Below are positions 23,571-30,274 of a stretch of DNA of 30,274 nucleotides, piece after piece. Numbering within the stretch: position 1 is the first letter of the stretch; every line of letters begins with the position of its first letter. A program made the position numbers and the translations under genes. The notes below the pieces were generated by a model. That model ran no database searches. It saw only the letters and a program-made list of their open reading frames with translations, and had not been told where the DNA came from. Where the stretch lies: positions 46,061 to 76,334 of the forward strand of contig FR892204.1 in the NCBI GenBank assembly GCA_000433115.1. Reading direction: 5' to 3'. This DNA comes from Ruminococcus sp. CAG:382 (lineage in GTDB: Bacteria; Bacillota; Clostridia; Oscillospirales; CAG-382).

Positions 23571-26474
23571 ATGACTAAACTGACTCTTGACAATGTCTAT
23601 GGCGGCTTCAAAGTTACGAAGTCCTCGCACATTGACGAAGTATGCGGCGAGCTGTATGAGCTCGAACACCTTAAATCGGGCGCAAAGCTGATATATCTTG
23701 ACTGCGACGACGACAACAAGGTATTCTCCGTTATGTTCAAAACACTTCCTGAGAACAGTACCGGCGTATTTCATATCATAGAGCATTCCGTGCTTTGCGG
23801 TTCAAAAAAATATCCTGTAAAGGAACCCTTTGTCGACCTGCTGAAAGGTTCAATGGCAACCTTCCTCAACGCTCTCACCTTCTCCGACAAAACAGGATAC
23901 CCTGTCGCAAGCTGCAATGACAAGGATTTCGCAAACCTCATGGAGGTTTATCTTGACGCGGTGTTTGAGCCGAACTGCCTCACACGCGAAGAGATATTCA
24001 TGCAGGAGGGCTGGCACTACGAAATAGAGGACAAAAACGGTCCCATGACATACCGCGGCGTCGTCTTCAACGAAATGAAAGGCGCCTATTCCTCGCCCGA
24101 CCGTCTCATAATCGAAGAAGTAGGTTCTGCCCTCTTCCCCGACACGCTTTACGGCTATTCATCCGGAGGCGACCCCGCACATATTCCGGATCTTACATAC
24201 GAACAGTTCAAAGCAGCCCATAAAAAATACTATCATCCCGAAAATTCATATATGTTTCTTTACGGCAATTTGGACATAAAGGAACGCCTTGAATTCATAG
24301 ACAGAGAATATCTCTCTAAATATACCCGCACCGGACTGCATTTTGATATTCCGATGCAGAAGCCGGTCATCAATATGGATGTCACCGCCGAATACCCCAT
24401 AACGGAATCGGACACAGAGGAGAAAAACAGCTATATCGCCTTTTCCGCAGTCGTTGCCGATTTTTCGGAGCGCGAAAAAATCCTGGCATTTGATATCCTC
24501 ATTTCCGCTCTGACATCAACAAACGAGTCTCCGCTCAAGAAAGCGGTGCTCGCAAGCGGTATCGGAAGCGACCTCTCGGCTTTCATCTATGACGGAGTCG
24601 CACAACCGTACGTTTTCTTTGAACTGCGCAACACCGAACCGGACAAAAAAGAGGATTTCCTGAACCTTCTGACAAATGAGCTGAAAAAGCTCGTCAAAAA
24701 CGGGATTGACAAGAAGATACTCAATGCCGAAATCAATCAGGCTGAATTCCATCTCCGTGAAGGCAAACAGGGCAGAACACCCGTCGGTCTGCTTTATAAT
24801 TTTGACATTATGTCAGCTTGGCTTTACGGCGGTGACCCCGTAATGTACCTTGAATACGAACAGGCGATCGCAAACATCCGCAAGGGCGCGGAGGGCAGAT
24901 ATTTTGAAGACCTGATCGAAAAATTCATCCTTGACAACGAACATAAAGCCGTTGTGGTCATGACTCCTTCACGCACCATCGCCGCGAAACAGGCGCAGGC
25001 TGAAGCCGATCGCATTGAAGCATACAGAAAAACGCTTTCCGACGCCGAGCTGGAGGCGCTTGTTGAAAAGAACCGCAGACTTGTCGCATATCAGCAATCA
25101 GAAAACACTCCGGAAGAAATCGCAACGCTTCCAAAGCTGGAGATTTCCGATGTCGGCGACGATATAACCGAAATGCCCTGCGAAGTGAAGGAATATAACG
25201 GAAGAACGCTGCTCTATACAAACGCCTTCACAAAAAAGATCGCATATATCAACTATTACTTCGACCTTTCGGCACTGAAACCGGAATATCTTCCTTATGC
25301 TTCGCTTTATGCGACACTGCTCGGTGAAATCTCCACCGCAAAACACTCCGCAGCTGACCTTGACGCAGAAATAAAGACCAATCTCGGCTCGTTCGAAACC
25401 TCCGTGAAAACATTCACGAAATCGGACAACATTGACAGCGTAACCCCGGTATTCTGCGTACGTTCAAGCATAATCGAAAGCAACCTCGACGACGCGCTCA
25501 CACTTGTCGGTGAGGTGATCGACGAATCGCGTCTTGAAAAGAACGAGATCGCAAAGTTCATTCCGCAGATAAAAAATGACCTCCAGACATCGATAATCTG
25601 GAGTGGCGACTCATACGCTTCCCTTCGCGTCGCTTCATACTGCTCCGTTGAAGGTGCATATCAGGAACGCATGGAGGGCATCTCATATTATTTCTTCATC
25701 AAGGAGCTTTGCGACCGCTTTGACAAGGACTTCGACGAAGTGAAAACAGCTCTTGAAGCCGTTGCGGAACAGCTCACATTCGACAATCTCACAATCGGTA
25801 TAACAGGCGAGCAATCCGCACTCGACAAATTTGAAAAAGCCGCTCCTCTGTTCAGACAGGGAGTTTCCGGTGAGCATTACACAATCGCTCCCGAATATCA
25901 CGGAAACGAAGCATTCATAATTCCTTCGGCCGTAAACTTTGTTGCAAAAGGTTTCAATCTCATCAAAGACGGCTTTGAATACGACGAAAGCCTGAACGTC
26001 CTCCGCAACATCCTCTCCCTTGACTGGCTTTGGAACGAGGTACGTGTCCGCGGCGGTGCATACGGAACCGGATTCTCCGCTTCAAGAACAGGAGACGCCT
26101 GTTTCACTTCGTATCGTGATCCCGGTGTAAAAACCACTGCCGAAACCTACGACAAGACGGTCGGATATCTTAAGGATTTCGCGGTCAAGACGCCCGATAT
26201 CGAGAAGTATATCATTTCCACCGTTTCTTCGTACAAACGACCGATCTGCCCCCGTGACCTCGGTTTTGCCGCCCAAACCAACTGGTTTGAAGGCAGAAAC
26301 GACGATATGCGCCGTGCGGGCAAGCGCCGCGTTATGTCAACCACCGCTCAGGATATCGAAAAGCTGTCCGCATTGGTGAAGAAGCTGACCGAAAAGAACC
26401 TCTGCGCCGTTGTCGGCAACAAGGAGAAAATCGACGAAGCGGGCGACCTTTTCACGATCAAGGTCAGTATATAA
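23571..26474 (+). CDS. M16C-family zinc metallopeptidase (presequence-protease/insulinase type)
   Basis: 967 residues, the size of PreP-like M16C peptidases with four homologous domains in one chain. The inverted zinc motif HIIEH is at residues 68-72 (FHIIEHSVLCGSKKYP), and the third ligand Glu168 is in GVVFNEMKGAYSSP. The late stretch VRGGAYGTGFSASRTG contains the R-x-G-x-Y element typical of the C-terminal half. The enzyme would degrade unfolded peptides of moderate size inside its closing chamber. No signal peptide, so it is cytoplasmic. AAAGGA lies upstream of the ATG, with about 14 bases between. It has its own promoter and a hairpin terminator; standing next to clpB suggests a protein-quality-control neighbourhood, but the two are separate transcripts. 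Confidence 0.95.
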   Translation: MTKLTLDNVYGGFKVTKSSHIDEVCGELYELEHLKSGAKLIYLDCDDDNKVFSVMFKTLPENSTGVFHIIEHSVLCGSKKYPVKEPFVDLLKGSMATFLNALTFSDKTGYPVASCNDKDFANLMEVYLDAVFEPNCLTREEIFMQEGWHYEIEDKNGPMTYRGVVFNEMKGAYSSPDRLIIEEVGSALFPDTLYGYSSGGDPAHIPDLTYEQFKAAHKKYYHPENSYMFLYGNLDIKERLEFIDREYLSKYTRTGLHFDIPMQKPVINMDVTAEYPITESDTEEKNSYIAFSAVVADFSEREKILAFDILISALTSTNESPLKKAVLASGIGSDLSAFIYDGVAQPYVFFELRNTEPDKKEDFLNLLTNELKKLVKNGIDKKILNAEINQAEFHLREGKQGRTPVGLLYNFDIMSAWLYGGDPVMYLEYEQAIANIRKGAEGRYFEDLIEKFILDNEHKAVVVMTPSRTIAAKQAQAEADRIEAYRKTLSDAELEALVEKNRRLVAYQQSENTPEEIATLPKLEISDVGDDITEMPCEVKEYNGRTLLYTNAFTKKIAYINYYFDLSALKPEYLPYASLYATLLGEISTAKHSAADLDAEIKTNLGSFETSVKTFTKSDNIDSVTPVFCVRSSIIESNLDDALTLVGEVIDESRLEKNEIAKFIPQIKNDLQTSIIWSGDSYASLRVASYCSVEGAYQERMEGISYYFFIKELCDRFDKDFDEVKTALEAVAEQLTFDNLTIGITGEQSALDKFEKAAPLFRQGVSGEHYTIAPEYHGNEAFIIPSAVNFVAKGFNLIKDGFEYDESLNVLRNILSLDWLWNEVRVRGGAYGTGFSASRTGDACFTSYRDPGVKTTAETYDKTVGYLKDFAVKTPDIEKYIISTVSSYKRPICPRDLGFAAQTNWFEGRNDDMRRAGKRRVMSTTAQDIEKLSALVKKLTEKNLCAVVGNKEKIDEAGDLFTIKVSI

Positions 26475-26514
26475 CAGCTAAGCAATGCCGAAATTGAACA
26501 AAACATGATTGTCC

Positions 26515-26550
26515 GAAAAAGGAGCCTGCGTTTCCGCGGCTCCTTTTCGT
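26515..26550 (+). terminator. Terminator of the M16C peptidase gene
   Basis: A 10-bp stem AAAAGGAGCC (26517-26526) with GGCTCCTTTT (26538-26547), extended inward by GCG/CGC. The U-tract is part of the stem. Confidence 0.8.
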
Positions 26551-26663
26551 TGCCTGTGCAACCTGCGGTTGCAGTATTTGAACAGCTGAATTGGTGGAAA
26601 AATCATGTTTTTTGATGTATAATCATGGTAAAATAATGTCACTGAAACGAACGGAGGTCATCT

Positions 26664-28247
26664 ATGATTTCGGAACGCATTTATTCAATACGCACAGAAC
26701 GTCATATGTCGCAGGAAGCCGTTGCAGAGAAGGTCGGCGTCTCGCGCCAATCAATTCAGAAGTGGGAGGCGGGCGATTCACAGCCAACGGTGCAGAATCT
26801 CATTACCCTTTCAAAACTGTTCGGAGTAAGCGTTGATTACTTCTGCGGCAACAGCGAAACCGAAGTGGAAGCAAATCGCATGGGTATTCCGATACTTCCA
26901 TCATACGAAAAGCAGTATCTCTGGGACTCCTATTTCAAAGCTCTCGGTACGGAATACCGTCAGTCCTTTGACGAAGGCAAGGACATTGCAAAATACGAAG
27001 AGCTTTTCAAAATCGTTTCTCAGCTCCCAGACAACAAGTACAAATCCCAGCTTGCGGAAATTTTGTTTTCAATCGTAACAGAAGCGCCTCAGAGAGATGA
27101 TTTCGGCTATTATGAACCGAACAGCCTCGATGCCATCCTCGCCTCCCGCAACGAAAACGGCATAAAGCTCAGAATACCTGCCGAAAAAGTTCTTTCCGAC
27201 AAGATGCTGGGCGGCTGGTTCGGACGTATATGCGGCTGTCTGCTCGGCAAGCCCGTCGAATGTATGTATGGCAGCGAGCTGAACACGGTGCTTAAAAAAA
27301 CCGGCAACTTCCCTCTCCGCCGTTATATCGAAAGAGAAGAAATCACCCCTGAGGTTGCTGAGGGTATACTTCATCCTATCATGGAACGTGCATTTCCGCG
27401 CAATATCGGATATATGCCCTCCGATGATGACACAAACTATATGCTTCTTGCCGTCAAGCTTATAGAACGATATGGCAGAGATTTCACATCTGAAAACGTA
27501 TTGCAGAACTGGATTTCATCCCAGCTTATTGATCAGTACTGCACCGCTGAGCGAGTCGCATACCGTAACTATCTGAACGGATATCAGCCGCCTGAATCAG
27601 CCGAATATCAGAATCCGTACCGCGAATGGATAGGTGCGCAGATACGAGGCGACGTATACGGATATATCAATCCCTGCAACCCCGAGGAGGCGGCATCCAT
27701 GGCATATCGTGACGCCGCGATTTCACATATCAAAAACGGTATCTACGGTGAAATGTGGGTCAGCGCAATGATTGCCGCCGCATTCGGCACCGATAACCTC
27801 AAGGACATCATAAATATCGGTCTTTCTCAGGTACCCCGTACCTCCCGCTTCTATGAAGCGGTCTCAAAGGTCGTCTCCGACTTTGAAGCCGGTGTCAGCG
27901 AGAGCGATTTCTTTGACGATTTCCACAAGCGCTGGAACGAAAAGAACTCCCACGACTGGACACACGTCATTTCAAATACCGAAATCGTTGCCGCCAGCCT
28001 GCTTTACGGTAACGGCGACTACGGCAAGAGCATCTGCATATCCGTTGCGCAGGCATTCGATACCGACTGCAACGGCGCAACCGTCGGCTCTGTACTAGGC
28101 GTCAGAAACGGCTTCAATTCGATTCCGAAGGAATGGACCGCACCCGTCAACGATACCCTTGAATCCGGTTTTGACGGTCACGCAAGAGTATCCATAACCG
28201 AGATGGCGCAGAGATCACTCAGACTCGCCACCACCAGACAGAGGTAA
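26664..28247 (+). CDS. XRE-type HTH fused to an ADP-ribosylglycohydrolase domain
   Basis: 527 residues. Residues 1-65 are a clear Cro/CI-type HTH: RIYSIRTERHMSQEAVAEKV, GVSRQSIQKWEAG, LSKLFGVSVDYF. A helical linker of about 100 residues follows. From about 175 the ADP-ribosylglycohydrolase fold (PF03747 type) begins with LGGWFGRICGCLLGKPVE. The metal motifs are complete: SDDDT at 253-257 and FDTDCNGATVGSVLG with Asp466 and Asp468. Known members hydrolyse ADP-ribose bonds on proteins or small molecules with two metal ions, and some relatives may act on other glycosides. With the HTH, it probably senses or edits a ligand and controls transcription. GGAGG lies six bases before the ATG. A TATAAT-like box (26620-26625) has no good -35. 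The exported paralogue follows after six bases. Confidence 0.9.
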   Translation: MISERIYSIRTERHMSQEAVAEKVGVSRQSIQKWEAGDSQPTVQNLITLSKLFGVSVDYFCGNSETEVEANRMGIPILPSYEKQYLWDSYFKALGTEYRQSFDEGKDIAKYEELFKIVSQLPDNKYKSQLAEILFSIVTEAPQRDDFGYYEPNSLDAILASRNENGIKLRIPAEKVLSDKMLGGWFGRICGCLLGKPVECMYGSELNTVLKKTGNFPLRRYIEREEITPEVAEGILHPIMERAFPRNIGYMPSDDDTNYMLLAVKLIERYGRDFTSENVLQNWISSQLIDQYCTAERVAYRNYLNGYQPPESAEYQNPYREWIGAQIRGDVYGYINPCNPEEAASMAYRDAAISHIKNGIYGEMWVSAMIAAAFGTDNLKDIINIGLSQVPRTSRFYEAVSKVVSDFEAGVSESDFFDDFHKRWNEKNSHDWTHVISNTEIVAASLLYGNGDYGKSICISVAQAFDTDCNGATVGSVLGVRNGFNSIPKEWTAPVNDTLESGFDGHARVSITEMAQRSLRLATTRQR

Positions 28248-28253
28248 CAACAT

Positions 28254-30245
28254 ATGAAAAAGCTGATTACATCCATTCTTTTGGCAGCCATGCTTATCTC
28301 TCTTGTCGCCTGCGGCGGCAATACCGGAACGGAATCCTCCGACTCGGATTCCCATACCGAAAGCGATGATTCTTCCGTTTCTTCATCCGAAAGCTCAGCA
28401 TCGGAAGAAGTAAAATACCGTGTCCTTACCAAAGCCGACCTCACCGACAAAATCAGAGGCTCTTGGGCAGGTCAGATGTACGGTGTAACGTGGGGCGCGC
28501 CCACGGAATTTCATTATTGCGGTCAAATCGTTCCCGAGGACGCAGTACCCGATATGTCAAAGCTCGACATCAATCACGGCTTTAACGAGGACGACCTTTA
28601 TGTTGAGCTGACTTATGTTGAGGAAATGCGGAAAAGCGGCTATAATTGCTCCGTCGAGCAACTTGCCAAGGCGTTCGCCGAATCGACATACCCGCTTGAC
28701 CACGCCAATAAGTACGGACGTGACAACGTAAAAGCAGGCATAATGCCCCCGCTTTCCGGCTCTCCCGAATACAATATCCACGCCGACGACATTGACTGGC
28801 AGATAAATGCCGATTTTGTCGGTGTAATCTACGCGGGCGATGCTTCAGCCGCCGCTCAGCGTTCTTTTGATATCGGACACATCACAAACTACGGCGACGG
28901 CGTATACGGTGGAGTATTTGTTTCGGCAATGCACTCCGCGGCTTTCACGGCAACATCGGTACGCGAAATCATCGACGCCGGTATTGCATCAATACCCGAA
29001 AACACCACCTTCCGCAAGGTAATGGACGATGTTGTGGACTACTACGAGCGTGGCGAATCGTGGGAACAGTGCTGGCAGCTTATCCAAAACGATTACGGAA
29101 ATGCCGACCGCTGCCTCTGGTACGCCACATCTCCCGCCAACATTGACGCAAAGCTCAATTCCGCATACGTTCTCATGGGTCTGCTCTACGGCGAAGGCGA
29201 CTTTGAAAAAAGCACCCTTATTTCCCTCCGTTGCGGACAGGACAGCGATTGCAACCCCTCAACCGTTGCCGGTATTCTCGGCAATTATTACGGCTTCAAC
29301 GCCCTGAAAAAATACTTCAGCGGGCTTGATATGACGGGAACGCCGTTTGCGACCACATCAATGTCGTTCGCCGCCGCGGTTTCTCTTTGCGACCGCTTTG
29401 CAAATGAGTTCCTTACCGACAGCGGCTATGCCGACGGTGACGCTTACAGCCTCCCTTGCACTCCCATAAAGGCGGTTCCCTACGAACAGTGGGAAGCCAT
29501 GCCCTCTGCCGAGCTGATTCTCTCCGAAAACAACGGCACTGTGACGGTGTCGCTGTCCGCTTACGACGCCAGCGGAATTGTCGCAACCCGCCTTGATATG
29601 GGCGACGGCAGTGTATTCGACGACGCCATCAGCATGTACAGATACAAGGAACCCGGCACCTATACCGTATCAGCCACCGTTACCTCCGGCGAAGGCATTT
29701 CTCGTACTTTGACCGCAAAGGTAACGACAACCAAAGGCTATGAGCCTCCCGAATACAAGGGCTACGGCAACCTTGCGTATCTCGGCATCATCACCTGCAA
29801 CGTCGGGCAACCAAAGGGTAGCGGAAGCAAGGACATCGAAATAATCCGCGACGGCAAAATTACCCGTACAAACCTCGGTCAGTACGATACCTTCTTCTAT
29901 CGCGGCGACCCGCATGAAGAATATATCGGATATATTTTCTCCGAAGCCTACTCGTTTGACAAGGTGGTTTTCACCGAAGGAATGCAGTTCGATAACGGCG
30001 GATGGTTCGAAAACGGCACCCTCCGTATCGAAGCGCTTATTGACGGCAGCTGGAAAAAGCTTGACGTAGTTTCCGAACCCGAATATCCCAACGGCAACAA
30101 ACAGTCGGATTTCGGCGCGAACTTTGAAACCTATACCTTCACCTTTGAACCCGTAAAGGCGTCGGGCATACGACTCATCGGCTCCGCCGGAGGTTCCATG
30201 CACTTCATCTCGGTTGCCGAGCTTGAGGTTTACGGCTCCAGATAA
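28254..30245 (+). CDS. Surface lipoprotein with ADP-ribosylglycohydrolase, PKD-like and discoidin-like domains
   Basis: 663 residues. The signal peptide ends in lipobox LVAC (Cys20), then a Ser/Asp/Glu linker to about residue 58. The glycohydrolase domain (about 60-385) starts with IRGSWAGQMYGVTWGAPTEF. Its first metal motif is altered to NEDDL (111-115), while the second, GQDSDCNPSTVAGILG with Asp330 and Asp332, is intact. A PKD/Ig-like module (about 410-490) and a discoidin-like C terminus (about 510-663, ending ISVAELEVYG) follow. ADP-ribosylglycohydrolases are normally intracellular, so an exported one with carbohydrate-binding-type tails suggests action on an extracellular glycoside; this is inference. 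AGAGG lies nine bases before the ATG. It shares an operon with the HTH fusion six bases upstream. Confidence 0.88.
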   Translation: MKKLITSILLAAMLISLVACGGNTGTESSDSDSHTESDDSSVSSSESSASEEVKYRVLTKADLTDKIRGSWAGQMYGVTWGAPTEFHYCGQIVPEDAVPDMSKLDINHGFNEDDLYVELTYVEEMRKSGYNCSVEQLAKAFAESTYPLDHANKYGRDNVKAGIMPPLSGSPEYNIHADDIDWQINADFVGVIYAGDASAAAQRSFDIGHITNYGDGVYGGVFVSAMHSAAFTATSVREIIDAGIASIPENTTFRKVMDDVVDYYERGESWEQCWQLIQNDYGNADRCLWYATSPANIDAKLNSAYVLMGLLYGEGDFEKSTLISLRCGQDSDCNPSTVAGILGNYYGFNALKKYFSGLDMTGTPFATTSMSFAAAVSLCDRFANEFLTDSGYADGDAYSLPCTPIKAVPYEQWEAMPSAELILSENNGTVTVSLSAYDASGIVATRLDMGDGSVFDDAISMYRYKEPGTYTVSATVTSGEGISRTLTAKVTTTKGYEPPEYKGYGNLAYLGIITCNVGQPKGSGSKDIEIIRDGKITRTNLGQYDTFFYRGDPHEEYIGYIFSEAYSFDKVVFTEGMQFDNGGWFENGTLRIEALIDGSWKKLDVVSEPEYPNGNKQSDFGANFETYTFTFEPVKASGIRLIGSAGGSMHFISVAELEVYGSR

Positions 30246-30274
30246 CAAATAATCCGCAAAACAGCGGCAGCCGC

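Noticed and set aside
26600..26650. Promoter for the HTH-glycohydrolase operon around TATAAT at 26620
   Set aside because: A good -10 is present, but no -35 lies at 16-18 bases and no TGn extension; it may need an activator or autoregulation, so it was not listed as a feature.
30246..30274. GC-rich GCGGCAGCCGC at the right edge
   Set aside because: It could be the start of a terminator, but the sequence ends before a second arm or U-tract can be judged.
1..30274. tRNA, rRNA, CRISPR, insertion sequence, prophage or defence genes
   Set aside because: No cloverleaf, direct-repeat array, transposase, integrase or terminal repeat was recognised by eye; small RNAs cannot be excluded without covariance models.

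Overview
The window looks like chromosome of a spore-forming, probably gut-associated member of the Clostridia (Oscillospirales-like; the exact rank is inferred). The support is a spoVAC-spoVAD-spoVAE cluster, an AbrB-family regulator, a VanW-family protein, Gram-positive lipoproteins with Ser/Asp/Glu-rich linkers, and strong AGGAGG-type ribosome sites, several of them in front of TTG or GTG starts. Promoters are mostly sigma-A type with 17-base spacers. No tRNA, rRNA, CRISPR array, insertion sequence or prophage gene was seen, and no gap between genes exceeds 300 bases.

Layout, left to right. (1) 1-1227, minus strand: two small exported proteins behind one strong promoter; the second runs off the window. 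(2) 1383-4711, minus: a cytidylate-kinase-like protein followed by a large DUF4855/discoidin lipoprotein, ending in a perfect hairpin terminator. (3) 4760-7200, plus: a two-gene ABC transporter, ATPase plus about 12-TM permease, coupled through a TTGA overlap. (4) 7195-8529, minus: an AbrB regulator with a C-terminal zinc-binding-like tail, then a VanW protein whose gene carries two abutting perfect palindromes. (5) 8637-9479, minus: a HAD-IIA sugar-phosphatase-like protein. (6) 9499-11371, plus: an M55 D-aminopeptidase and a zinc-ribbon membrane protein. (7) 11434-12590, plus: an exported CBM9-like protein with a C-terminal membrane anchor. (8) 12586-14371, minus: spoVAE, spoVAD and spoVAC. 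(9) 14446-16605, plus: an acyl-activating enzyme with its own acyl carrier protein. (10) 16646-17976, minus: a tail-anchored SGNH-like hydrolase. (11) 17986-19899, plus: a rhamnose-isomerase homologue that has lost its metal site, followed by an intact rhamnulose-1-phosphate aldolase. (12) 20012-23398, plus: a ribbon-helix-helix protein followed by ClpB. (13) 23477-26550, plus: an M16C zinc peptidase. (14) 26664-30245, plus: a cytoplasmic HTH-ADP-ribosylglycohydrolase fusion followed 6 bases later by an exported ADP-ribosylglycohydrolase lipoprotein with PKD-like and discoidin-like tails.

Two places best fit an undescribed system. The first is the paired ADP-ribosylglycohydrolase operon: one copy fused to a DNA-binding domain inside the cell, the other displayed outside. 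The second is the rhaA-like pseudoenzyme joined to a normal rhaD. The tandem palindromes inside the vanW-like gene and the RHH protein in front of clpB are next. Functional statements rest on motif reading and remembered family sequences; no database search was run.
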